Assembly (NCBI GenBank): GCA_001796785.1
Contig: MGNL01000140.1
Location: 1,346-10,848, forward strand
Reading direction: 5' to 3'
DNA: 9,503 bases
From: Chloroflexi bacterium RBG_16_51_16
GTDB lineage: Bacteria > Chloroflexota > Anaerolineae > Anaerolineales > Villigracilaceae
Shown: positions 1 to 6,479 of the stretch, one piece after another
Position numbering within the stretch: the first letter of the stretch is position 1
Layout: each line of letters opens with the position of its first letter
Translations under genes and position numbers: made by a program
Notes under the pieces: model-generated
What the model was told of the DNA's origin: nothing
The model's database searches: none
The model's input: the letters and a program-made list of their open reading frames with translations, nothing else

Positions 1-518
1 AACTTCAACTAGCACAGGTTTTGTGGGTGCTCACGCCCATCAACCCGCTCAAGAATCACCAGCCGATCACATCCCTTGAACACCGTCTGGTCATGCTTGA
101 GCTGGCAACCGCGAGAAATCCAAAATTCGAGATCTCAAACCTGGAAATAAACAGACCGGGTCCCCAATACACACTGGAAACCCTGCAACTTTTAAAAGAC
201 CAGGAACCAGAATCCAATTTGATCCTGCTGCTCGGTGGTGATTCGTTGCGCGACCTGCCGAACTGGCGCGAACCCCTGGAAATCCTGCGCATCTGTCACC
301 AGGTCGGGGTCATGCGCCGTCCCGGGGACCGAGTGGACCTGTCACATCTCGAATCGCAATTACCCGGCATCAGCGAGAAAATCGCGTTCATCGATGCCCC
401 ACTGCTGGAGATCGCAGCGCGGGAGATCAGGCAGCGGATCAAGGATGGTGCGCCATATCAATATTATTTGCGGCCGTCTGTTTTCGATTACATCCGCAGG
501 GAAAAGCTATATCTCTAA
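1..518 (+). CDS. nadD: Nicotinate-nucleotide adenylyltransferase NadD (3' part)
   Basis: The enzyme transfers AMP from ATP to nicotinate mononucleotide, giving deamido-NAD, in cytosolic NAD synthesis. The reading frame is open from the left edge (first full codon at base 3), so the N-terminus with the GxFxPxHxGH nucleotide-binding motif lies outside the window. About 171 residues are visible; whole NadD proteins are usually near 200. Seen here: the strand-loop VLWVLTPINPLK, which matches the family's 'P-x-x-P-(P/L)-(H/L)-K' region in its NPLK form; the hallmark GGDSLRDLPNWREP (family GxDxLxxLPxW); and a C-terminal EIRQRI followed by YLRPSVFDYIRREKLYL, the usual NadD ending. The canonical ISSTxIR motif reads IAAREIR, so both serines are alanine. 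The ttg at base 21 is internal, not a start, because the conserved strand LQLAQVLWV runs through it. The identity is secure and the enzyme is probably active. Confidence 0.93.
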   Translation, partial: LQLAQVLWVLTPINPLKNHQPITSLEHRLVMLELATARNPKFEISNLEINRPGPQYTLETLQLLKDQEPESNLILLLGGDSLRDLPNWREPLEILRICHQVGVMRRPGDRVDLSHLESQLPGISEKIAFIDAPLLEIAAREIRQRIKDGAPYQYYLRPSVFDYIRREKLYL

Positions 519-599
519 TCACTCCTCCCATTTGAATTCAGCTTCAACCAACCTTATCCGATGATACATCCTTGATCACAATGAATGGATAATTGATTT

Positions 600-1772
600 A
601 TGTCACTGTTCCTCGACCCTTTGTTCGCCTCCATCGCTATCGGCCATTTCATGGTCGATACGTTCAATGCCAGCCGACCGGTGCTGCTCACCTTTTTAGG
701 TATGCGGGAGAGCGAAATCGCATTAATCTCGACGATCTATATCTGGGCATCAGCTTTATCGCAGCCGCTGCTTGGCTGGCTCTCCGACCGGATCGGACCT
801 CGCTGGCTGGCTGCAGGCGGCGTTTTGTGGATGGCGGGTTTTTTTTCAGCCGCGGTGTTGATCCCCGGCAGCCTGGGTTTGGTGTGCCTGATCATCGCAG
901 CGCTCGGATCGGGCGCCTACCATCCAGTCGGCACCGTTCAGGCGACATTACAGGGCCGGGATCGACTTAAGGGCAGGGAGACGACCGCCGCCTCACTCTT
1001 CTTCATGGCTGGACAATCCGGCTGGTCACTGGGACCAATCATCACCGGGTTGATCCTGGTTCATCTTGGTCTGCACGGGCTGATCATCCTGCCGATCATT
1101 TCCATACCCATTGTCGCATCCCTAGCATGGCAGCTGCGCAGCAACCCTGCGCATCCAAAATCGGATCACGACCGCGGATCGTTCAAGTTGAAGACCGGAA
1201 TTGGATTTGTATTTATCCTGGCGGTGGTCGCAACGATGCAATCCTGGGCTCAGACAAACATGGTGAACCTGATGCCCAAATACCTGGCGGACCTGGGTCA
1301 ATCCCCGGCGGTATATGGAGGCATGGCCGGATTATTCATGGGCGGATCCGCCCTCGGGAATGTGCTCGGAGGACACCTGGGAGACCGCTTCCCCAAACGC
1401 CTGGTGGCTGCAGGTGGATTGTTCCTGGCAGCCTTCCCGATCTATATCGCCAGCCGATTGGGCTGGTCGAGCTGGCTTTACCTATTAATCCCCCTGGCTG
1501 GAGCAATGACCGGTTCAGTCCACAGCATCATGGTGGTGCTTGCTCAGCGGCTGATCCCCGGAAGCATGGCGCTGGCCTCGGGATTGGTGCTCGGATTTAT
1601 ATTTTCTGCAGGCGCATTAGGCTTGCTCTATACCGGTGGTGTAGCTGAGACGCAGGGATTTCCGCTTGTGTTGCTGATGACGACCGGAATGGTATTGATC
1701 GCCGCGCCTCTGGCTCTATTACTAAAAGAGGATGGGATGAATTTAGAACCGGAATTCATCCGGCCCGAATGA
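600..1772 (+). CDS. MFS transporter, fosmidomycin-resistance (Fsr) type
   Basis: A 390-residue inner-membrane transporter with about 12 hydrophobic segments, the usual MFS length. The first half carries the loop 2-3 signature GWLSDRIGPRW (about residues 59-69) and a GSGAYHPVG segment (103-111) that resembles the Fsr subfamily's conserved G-x-G-x-(F/Y)-H-P-x-G. The second half repeats the loop signature as GGHLGDRFPKR (257-267). A charged linker (about 180-198, SNPAHPKSDHDRGSFK) separates the two six-helix halves. Fsr-type proteins are proton-driven drug exporters, but the natural substrate here cannot be read from sequence. The ATG at 600 starts right at the first helix; no good Shine-Dalgarno site precedes it (upstream GGATAATTGATTT). 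The gene follows nadD by 81 nt and converges on the next gene, with 61 nt between the stops and no clear terminator hairpin there. Confidence 0.88.
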   Translation: MSLFLDPLFASIAIGHFMVDTFNASRPVLLTFLGMRESEIALISTIYIWASALSQPLLGWLSDRIGPRWLAAGGVLWMAGFFSAAVLIPGSLGLVCLIIAALGSGAYHPVGTVQATLQGRDRLKGRETTAASLFFMAGQSGWSLGPIITGLILVHLGLHGLIILPIISIPIVASLAWQLRSNPAHPKSDHDRGSFKLKTGIGFVFILAVVATMQSWAQTNMVNLMPKYLADLGQSPAVYGGMAGLFMGGSALGNVLGGHLGDRFPKRLVAAGGLFLAAFPIYIASRLGWSSWLYLLIPLAGAMTGSVHSIMVVLAQRLIPGSMALASGLVLGFIFSAGALGLLYTGGVAETQGFPLVLLMTTGMVLIAAPLALLLKEDGMNLEPEFIRPE

Positions 1773-1833
1773 TTCGTGATAAGGGATATTTAATTGCGAA
1801 GATATCGAGGAGAGAATGTGGGGATGACCGCGT

Positions 1834-2949
1834 TCAGGCGTTCAGATGGTAGGTGTGATATCCGTTCTGACAGGGATTACCCCAGGCAATATGCATTTCC
1901 CGCGCGGTCAGGTCGATCACCATCGCATTGATGGTCTTTTCACGGTCGAGGGGGTAGGACCATTCGGTGGCATGATTGCAGATCGAATTTGGCTGGTTGA
2001 CATGATCCTTCTGAATGGCCTGCAGGGATTTGATGGTATGCTGCGAACTCTGGCGAAGCAGCCGGTCTGCCCGGAACTGGCGGATCTGGGAGGAAATTAA
2101 ATCCTCCGGCTCCTTCTCCATCTTTTTCATTCCATCCGAAAGATAATGGTTGGTGTGGACCATATAGCCATCCCGACCGTGCAGGATCTCGTGCTGGGTG
2201 GCTGAGACCTCGATGGAATACAACTCCCCGCTTTCATGTGCGATCAGGTGATTGTAGCCCGCGGCTCGATGCGGCAGGAGCGCCCTACCTATGGCTCCGG
2301 ATATGCGGTGTGCAGCCAGTACGGCACGTGAGATGACCAAACGGGGAATCCCGATACGTGAATCGGACGGATAGACCGAGTCGATCAATTGACAGATACC
2401 CTCGGAGTTGAAACCCACATTCGGCAGCAAACCGCCATAAGTCATCGCCATGAACGGCGGTTCGCCATCGGGTTTGGCTGAGATCACATAGGTGTCATCC
2501 TCGTCCTCGGGGATCCAATCTTCGTTGTGAGCCGCGAGGACGTGACCGTCCGCGGTGCGCTCCTCGTTGACGGCAAAGCTGGTACAGCGGGTCAGATGCA
2601 AAGCGTCCATGGTTACCGCTTCCATGGCATTCAGGGTGACGATATCATCGAATGGAACGTTCGCCCCCTCCGCGGTGCCGCGCATCTCGTCGACGTATTG
2701 AGGATACTGCTCTTCGGCAAACGGGAGATATTTTCGGGACTGGATCTGGGCACCCACCCAGGTAAGCTCCAGGGTATCGTAGGTTTCATCAATTAATCTA
2801 CGCGCATTTTCGATACTGTGCTTAATTTGCTCCCTGCGGGCTTCACCTACCTGACAACCCATATCCCGGTGCGACCCAGACACCTCGATCAATGGCGGTG
2901 GCGAGCTGTGGATAAAGGTGTTGGGAATCACCAGGTCTTTTGTAACCAT
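1834..2949 (-). CDS. C45-family peptidase / acyl-CoA:6-aminopenicillanate acyltransferase-like Ntn hydrolase
   Basis: A 371-residue protein of the penicillin acyltransferase (AAT, MEROPS C45) family. Members are made as proenzymes that cut themselves before a cysteine, which then becomes the N-terminal nucleophile for amide hydrolysis or acyl transfer. Seen here: the nucleophile segment RCTSFAV with Cys122, the following strand GHVLAAHNEDW (135-145), GGLLPNVGFNSEGIC (about 172-186), and a later NHY (267-269) and SICNHA (about 322-327) in the C-terminal part. Cutting before Cys122 would give chains of about 121 and 250 residues, proportions like the fungal enzyme. The residue before the cysteine is Arg, not the Gly of the fungal enzyme. 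No signal peptide is visible, so the protein is probably cytosolic. The ATG at 2949 has a GGACAGGAC stretch about 8 nt upstream as a fair ribosome site. It stands alone on this strand, downstream of the terminator at 3043-3084. The substrate is unknown; penicillin acylation is not implied. Confidence 0.87.
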   Translation of the reverse strand: MVTKDLVIPNTFIHSSPPPLIEVSGSHRDMGCQVGEARREQIKHSIENARRLIDETYDTLELTWVGAQIQSRKYLPFAEEQYPQYVDEMRGTAEGANVPFDDIVTLNAMEAVTMDALHLTRCTSFAVNEERTADGHVLAAHNEDWIPEDEDDTYVISAKPDGEPPFMAMTYGGLLPNVGFNSEGICQLIDSVYPSDSRIGIPRLVISRAVLAAHRISGAIGRALLPHRAAGYNHLIAHESGELYSIEVSATQHEILHGRDGYMVHTNHYLSDGMKKMEKEPEDLISSQIRQFRADRLLRQSSQHTIKSLQAIQKDHVNQPNSICNHATEWSYPLDREKTINAMVIDLTAREMHIAWGNPCQNGYHTYHLNA

Positions 2950-3042
2950 ATATATTACGTCCTGTCCACTATTTTGGGTCAGTCGAGGGATTTGTCCGCC
3001 TAAACTATGTATAAAATGAAGGAACCGTGCTTAGATTATGGG

Positions 3043-3084
3043 AAAAAAGAGAGCCCGCCCCGGAAATATTTCTCCAAGGCGGGC
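3043..3084 (-). terminator. Intrinsic terminator closing the sigma operon
   Basis: On the minus strand GCCCGCC (3084-3078) pairs with GGCGGGC (3059-3053). The 18-nt loop can add a short inner GAAA/TTTC pairing. After the stem comes TCTC and then six T (3048-3043). This lies 28 nt after the stop of the bactofilin-like gene at 3112 and points the same way. On the plus strand no T-run follows the stem, so it acts in one direction only. Confidence 0.85.
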
Positions 3085-3111
3085 AGATTATATCATGCCT
3101 TCCGATTCCGA

Positions 3112-4122
3112 CTAAGCTGGTGGTATCGGAGCTGCGGGAGGGACCAAGGCAGTCTTCCCCGCGGATCGCATTCCGATCCAAGTCATGACTACCCCACCGA
3201 TGGCTACAAAACCAACCACAACTGGCACAAGCCATCCAACACAGGGCACCAAGCCAATAAACCCACCGACGAACATGAGGAGGAAAGTACCGACACCAAT
3301 AGTGGCTACAGGTGTCCAGTTTTGGTTGATGGATTTGGCAAACCGTTCTCCTATTTCCTGGCCGAGAGCGATGGTTCCAAACAACCAGACCAGCATCAGC
3401 AGCAAGACACTGAGCATGGCAACAGGTATGAGCAGGATGGTTATGACCAGGATCAGGAGGACGAACGGTGAAAGGGCAATCGTCAGCAGACCAATGCTGC
3501 CGGACATAAACGGCTGGGAGGTGATAGTCTGCCCCACCTTTTCGATCTGCGGCTGGAAGAATAACGCCAGAAGCATGGCGAGAGCAGCCACTACGATCGC
3601 GTTACCGATCACGCCCATCACATCCATGAACGGATTGAAAACGACCTCAGGGCGCTGGATTACCGGGCGAACAGGCTCCCTATCCCCATCCGGAATATCG
3701 GGTTGACTCGGGATATCTATGTAAGGGGCTGGCACGTTCTCCACGATCTCGCCACTGATGACCGCGCCGGCCGCCTGATCGATCTGACCGCCGATGGTGA
3801 TCACATCGCCCTGAACGACGGCTGTTTCTCCCAGGTCGATCTGGCCGCCAAAGATCACGATGTCATTCCGCACTTCACCCGCCTGGGTGATGGTCCCGCC
3901 GAAAACAACGACCGTGCCATTGACCGTCGCGTTTTCCTCGATCGTGACATCCCCGCCAAACACAACCAGGTCGCCTTCAAGTGTCTGATCCGACTCCAAC
4001 ACAAAGTCGTCACCAAAGATCACTTTACCATCGAGCAGACCCTTCGCTTGAGCATTCACCGTTGGTACCCAAATGATGGCAAGCAGGACCAGAATGGTTG
4101 TAATCCGAAAAATCGATTTCAT
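3112..4122 (-). CDS. Exported bactofilin-like (polymer-forming) beta-solenoid protein with C-terminal membrane helices
   Basis: A 336-residue membrane protein. Residues 1-26 look like a signal peptide (MKSIFR, hydrophobic stretch, then VNAQA). Residues 31-127 form five tandem repeats of 17-19 residues, each with a core like VVFGGxxT and a G-x-(V/I) turn. This is the pattern of bactofilin/DUF583-type beta-solenoids, which stack into filaments. A proline-rich linker follows (about 128-163), then four or five hydrophobic segments (about 169-190, 208-232, 233-254, 272-292, 297-317) and a proline-rich tail. Typical bactofilins are cytosolic and lack a signal peptide and helices, so this one differs. 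I chose the ATG at 4122 over the in-frame start at 4215 because AAGGAG sits 7 nt upstream and because it puts the signal peptide at the N-terminus. It starts 2 nt after the anti-sigma stop, so the two are coupled. It may be the effector or sensor of the sigma/anti-sigma pair (inference). A general 'polymer-forming cytoskeletal protein' annotation is the most that family knowledge allows. Confidence 0.82.
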   Translation of the reverse strand: MKSIFRITTILVLLAIIWVPTVNAQAKGLLDGKVIFGDDFVLESDQTLEGDLVVFGGDVTIEENATVNGTVVVFGGTITQAGEVRNDIVIFGGQIDLGETAVVQGDVITIGGQIDQAAGAVISGEIVENVPAPYIDIPSQPDIPDGDREPVRPVIQRPEVVFNPFMDVMGVIGNAIVVAALAMLLALFFQPQIEKVGQTITSQPFMSGSIGLLTIALSPFVLLILVITILLIPVAMLSVLLLMLVWLFGTIALGQEIGERFAKSINQNWTPVATIGVGTFLLMFVGGFIGLVPCVGWLVPVVVGFVAIGGVVMTWIGMRSAGKTALVPPAAPIPPA

Positions 4123-4124
4123 AA

Positions 4125-4649
4125 TCAAGCTCCTTGCGTATAACGGGTAAGCCGCCAGATGGATACGCTCCATAAAAGACCCAGACCGGCCAACGCTGAA
4201 ACAATGATCATCCATACGTAGGCAGGAACGAGAACCGGTGCAATATTAAGGATGACCAATACAGCCTCGGTTAAGACCTGGATCGAAGTGGCAACAAAGA
4301 GAAAATAACCAATGACAAAAGTAATCCACTCCGCGGGAGATGCAAAAATGCTCAAAATGAAAGGACCAGCCTTCCATGCGAGCAAAAAGGTCCCAACCAG
4401 AATGAAAACAAGCGATCCCCAAAACCTGCGCCGGCGTTCGGAAAGCTTATGAGCTGCGAGCCGGGTATGAAACCGATGGGTGAAACCAGCTTTGGGAGGA
4501 ACCATTCGGGAAGAACGGAGTTCAACACCGGTGTCCACTAATGAGCTGCAGACCTTGCAGCCGCGCAAGTGGGATTCCAGTTCCCGCTTCTCAACCGGGT
4601 TCAATGCCTGTTCACTTATGATCCAATCTTCAAATGGCCGGTGATTCAT
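4125..4649 (-). CDS. Anti-sigma factor with N-terminal zinc-binding (ZAS / zf-HC2) motif
   Basis: A 174-residue membrane protein predicted to hold the adjacent ECF sigma factor inactive. The N-terminal cytosolic part has the zinc-binding signature of ZAS-type anti-sigma factors, H27-x3-C31-x2-C34 (HLRGCKVC). A basic stretch follows (ERRRRF, 71-76), then about three membrane segments (about 77-92, 107-127, 145-163). Classic ZAS anti-sigma factors usually have one helix and an extracytoplasmic sensor domain; here almost nothing lies outside the membrane, so sensing may depend on the helices or on the next gene product (inference). The ATG at 4649 is preferred over the in-frame start at 4718 because AGGAGG lies 4 nt upstream and because ZAS proteins begin shortly before the zinc motif. 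The start overlaps the last 20 nt of the sigma gene, and the stop lies 2 nt before the next start. This tight packing is typical of sigma/anti-sigma pairs made in fixed ratio. Confidence 0.88.
   Translation of the reverse strand: MNHRPFEDWIISEQALNPVEKRELESHLRGCKVCSSLVDTGVELRSSRMVPPKAGFTHRFHTRLAAHKLSERRRRFWGSLVFILVGTFLLAWKAGPFILSIFASPAEWITFVIGYFLFVATSIQVLTEAVLVILNIAPVLVPAYVWMIIVSALAGLGLLWSVSIWRLTRYTQGA
4130..4135 (-). promoter_or_regulatory. Shine-Dalgarno site deciding the start at 4122
   Basis: AAGGAG on the minus strand, 7 nt before the ATG at 4122 and lying within the last codons of the anti-sigma gene. Ribosomes ending the anti-sigma gene would pass over this site, which supports translational coupling and rules against the longer in-frame start at 4215. 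Confidence 0.85.
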
Positions 4650-5232
4650 GAGGCCTCCTGTGAGTCTGGAACTCAGATCGATCTTCCTGCCACCTTCCAG
4701 CCAGCGCCCGGCGGGCACGATGAAGACGGCTTTTTACAGCGCTGACGGTGAGCCGCAGGGATTCGGCGATCTCGATCTCAGAAAAATCGTACCAGTAACG
4801 CATCACGACGGCAGCCCTGTCTGTACTATCAAGGGATTGGAGCAGGCCGTGCAATTGCTCCCTGTCCTCCCGCTTGATGGATTCTCGTTCTGGATCCGGC
4901 GATCCCGGGTCGGGCAGTTCGATGACAGAACCCTCATCGTCTTCGGCATCAATGGAAAAGATGGCAAATTTACGCTTCCTTAGTCGGTCGATACAATAAT
5001 GCGCAGCGATGGATAAAAGCCAGGTGGCAAAAGGCCTTTTCTGATCGTAACGGTGCAGGTGCTGGTACACCCGAAGAAAAGTCTCCTGGGCGGCATCTTC
5101 CGCCGCTTCAGCCTCACCTAGCATGCGATAGCACAGGTTATAAACCGGCTTCTGGTACGTTTCGACGATCTGAGTGAAAGCGTCCTCGCTGCCTTGTTGA
5201 GCCTGGATCACCCAGGCCAATTCCTCATCCAC
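4630..5232 (-). CDS. ECF-type RNA polymerase sigma factor
   Basis: A 200-residue sigma-70 family protein of the extracytoplasmic-function group, normal length. Region 2 (about residues 8-90) holds the core-binding and -10 reading parts: YQKPVYNLCYRMLG, then AEDAAQETFLRVYQHL, then FATWLLSIAAHYCIDRLRKR. An acidic linker follows (about 95-118). Region 4 (about 125-178) ends in the helix-turn-helix SEIEIAESLRLTVSAVKSRL with the RARRAL tail, which reads the -35 element. The start is a GTG at 5232: AAGGAG lies 5 nt upstream, and the nearby ATG at 5236 is out of frame and meets a stop after three codons. The last 20 nt overlap the anti-sigma gene, and a candidate promoter of ECF type lies just upstream, suggesting that the sigma factor drives its own operon. 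Which ECF group it belongs to cannot be settled by eye. Confidence 0.93.
   Translation of the reverse strand: MDEELAWVIQAQQGSEDAFTQIVETYQKPVYNLCYRMLGEAEAAEDAAQETFLRVYQHLHRYDQKRPFATWLLSIAAHYCIDRLRKRKFAIFSIDAEDDEGSVIELPDPGSPDPERESIKREDREQLHGLLQSLDSTDRAAVVMRYWYDFSEIEIAESLRLTVSAVKSRLHRARRALAGRWQEDRSEFQTHRRPHESPAI
4654..4659 (-). promoter_or_regulatory. Shine-Dalgarno site deciding the anti-sigma start
   Basis: AGGAGG on the minus strand with a 4-nt gap to the ATG at 4649. It lies inside the 3' end of the sigma gene, so the anti-sigma start is embedded in the sigma reading frame. Confidence 0.85.
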
Positions 5233-5237
5233 GCATT

Positions 5238-5243
5238 CTCCTT
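5238..5243 (-). promoter_or_regulatory. Shine-Dalgarno site for the GTG start of the sigma gene
   Basis: AAGGAG on the minus strand, 5 nt before the GTG at 5232. The out-of-frame ATG at 5236 is only 1 nt from it, which is too close for efficient use. Confidence 0.8.
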
Positions 5244-5258
5244 GTCGACCAGCTATTT

Positions 5259-5288
5259 GTTATACGCAGGCGGCTTGCACAGGTTGCA
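5259..5288 (-). promoter_or_regulatory. Candidate ECF-type promoter of the sigma operon
   Basis: On the minus strand TGCAAC (5288-5283) is followed by exactly 16 nt and then CGTA (5266-5263), continuing as CGTATAAC. Known ECF promoters such as those of Bacillus subtilis SigW read TGAAAC-N16-CGTA, so this differs at one base with the right spacing. A start of transcription near 5252-5256 would leave a leader of about 20-25 nt before the GTG. A housekeeping reading (TTGCAA, 19 nt, TATAAC) is possible but its spacing is too long. The match is to a short motif, so chance remains a real alternative. Confidence 0.5.
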
Positions 5289-5291
5289 AGC
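5273..5291 (-). repeat. Perfect 7-bp inverted repeat overlapping the -35 element
   Basis: GCTTGCA (5273-5279) and TGCAAGC (5285-5291) are perfect inverted arms with a 5-nt centre. No T-run follows on either strand, so it is not an intrinsic terminator. It covers the candidate -35 element of the sigma operon, where it could serve as a protein-binding operator (inference). Confidence 0.55.
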
Positions 5292-5330
5292 ATGGAGGTA
5301 GAAATCTCACCTTTCTAAATGAGCAAGAAC

Positions 5331-6479
5331 TTACCCCATTCGGTTTGCCCTTTCAAACCGCCTGGCCAGGAATGAAGCCAATAGGGTCGTAATCGGTACG
5401 GAAGCGATTAATCCGATTGAGCCTACCAGGGTCCTGACGATCTCCTCGGCAATGAAGGAGAAATTGACCAGATAGCCATAATCGCCGCGCGCTAGTGAAA
5501 ACATCAGGAACAACGGCAGTGAGGCTCCAGCATAGGCAAGTACGAGAGTGTTGACCGTGGCAGCGACGTGATCCTGCCCAATCCGCATCGCGGACCGAAA
5601 AAGCTCCCGGCTGCCCAGGGCAGGATTTGCCTGGTGTAACTCAAAAACAGCCGAAGCCTGGGTCATGACCAGGTCATCCAGCACCCCGAGCGCACCGATG
5701 ATCATACCGCCCAGCAGCAACCCGCGCAGTTTGATCCGGGTATCCATCAACTGCATAAGGAACATGACGTTCTCATCGCCGGTGCCGTTCAAGCGAGCCA
5801 GGTTGACAAAGAATCCCGAAAGTGCCCCAGTCACTAAAAGTGCAATAACGACGCCGATAACCGCAGCATGACTTTTCAGGTTCCAACCATAAGTAAGGTA
5901 CAGCGTGACTGTCAGGAGAATTATGGAACCGAGAATGCTTACTTTGAGAGGATCTTCACCGGCCAGAATGTGCGGAACGATATATCCGATAATCACGAAA
6001 AGGCTGAAGCCCATTCCTATCAGGCTGCGCAATCCCTTCCAGCGGCTCATGAGCAGGACCGCGATGGCGAATAAGGAAGCTAATATTAACAACGGTGTAC
6101 TGCGGATGTAATCCACAAAATAGGCGTTGACCACGTTGTCAGGTGTTCTACTGATTGAAATCATGATCCGATCACCGACTTTTAGATGGTAATCGTCAGC
6201 CCGCACCTGCCGTTTGCCATAATCGACCTCGAGAGGCACGCCCTGATATTCCCCTTCAAGCGGTTCGACGCGGGCTATCTGGTAATTCTGCGTGCGACCG
6301 CCAAGTTCGATCCTGCCAGCCTCGATGATCCCGGTCACTTCGGCACGCACGGTCTCCGAACCGAAAGAGGAAGTCTCGAGGTCGGGGAGATCCACCTTTC
6401 CAAAATACGGCCAGAGTAAGTAGGCTGCAACTGCAATGCCGAGCAGGATTATCCCGAAGCGAAATTTATTGTTTTTCAT
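5331..6479 (-). CDS. YibE/F family multi-pass membrane protein
   Basis: A 382-residue membrane protein of the YibE/F family, whose biochemical role is not established. One N-terminal helix (about 7-24) is followed by an extracytoplasmic, mostly beta, OB-like domain (about 42-123: EVTGIIEAGRIELGG, then VGDRIMISI) and then about seven or eight helices (from about 128). Family signatures seen are GALGVLDDLVMTQASAVFEL (262-281) with its paired Asp residues in a helix, and GQDHVAATVNTLVLAYAGAS (301-320). The gene starts with ATG at 6479, with only GGTGATT as a weak ribosome site. It lies 63 nt after the DUF1801 gene and ends 98 nt before the sigma gene, all on the same strand. No terminator is visible between yibE/F and the sigma gene, so read-through into the sigma operon is possible. 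Confidence 0.9.
   Translation of the reverse strand: MKNNKFRFGIILLGIAVAAYLLWPYFGKVDLPDLETSSFGSETVRAEVTGIIEAGRIELGGRTQNYQIARVEPLEGEYQGVPLEVDYGKRQVRADDYHLKVGDRIMISISRTPDNVVNAYFVDYIRSTPLLILASLFAIAVLLMSRWKGLRSLIGMGFSLFVIIGYIVPHILAGEDPLKVSILGSIILLTVTLYLTYGWNLKSHAAVIGVVIALLVTGALSGFFVNLARLNGTGDENVMFLMQLMDTRIKLRGLLLGGMIIGALGVLDDLVMTQASAVFELHQANPALGSRELFRSAMRIGQDHVAATVNTLVLAYAGASLPLFLMFSLARGDYGYLVNFSFIAEEIVRTLVGSIGLIASVPITTLLASFLARRFERANRMG

Noticed and set aside
532..560. Promoter-like TTGAAT, 17 nt, TATCCG before the transporter
   Set aside because: The -10 part matches at only three of six bases and lacks the final T, so it is too weak to call.
235..564. Second plus-strand frame overlapping nadD
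   Set aside because: It is a shadow of nadD, rich in Arg, Ser and Cys with no recognisable motif.
593..1648. Alternative-frame open frames within the Fsr-type transporter (593-970, 1127-1648)
   Set aside because: They are Arg/Pro-rich shadow frames; the transporter frame has the MFS signatures.
1773..1833. Shared terminator between the convergent transporter and C45 genes
   Set aside because: Only a weak GATAT/ATATC pairing with no T-run is present. An 8-bp tandem repeat (GCGTTCAG twice, 1829-1845) at the C45 end is too short to interpret.
2950..3042. Promoter for the C45 gene, with a TATACA at 3013-3008 on the minus strand
   Set aside because: No acceptable -35 element lies 16-18 nt upstream of it, so I leave the promoter uncalled although one is expected in this gap.
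3007..4143. Long plus-strand open frames opposite the bactofilin-like gene (3007-3471, 3185-3706, 3703-4143)
   Set aside because: Their translations are low-complexity and unlike any family, they lack ribosome sites, and the minus-strand frame shows clear repeats, signal peptide and helices.
4648..4983. Plus-strand open frame opposite the sigma gene
   Set aside because: It is antisense to the well-supported sigma region 4 and shows no domain of its own.
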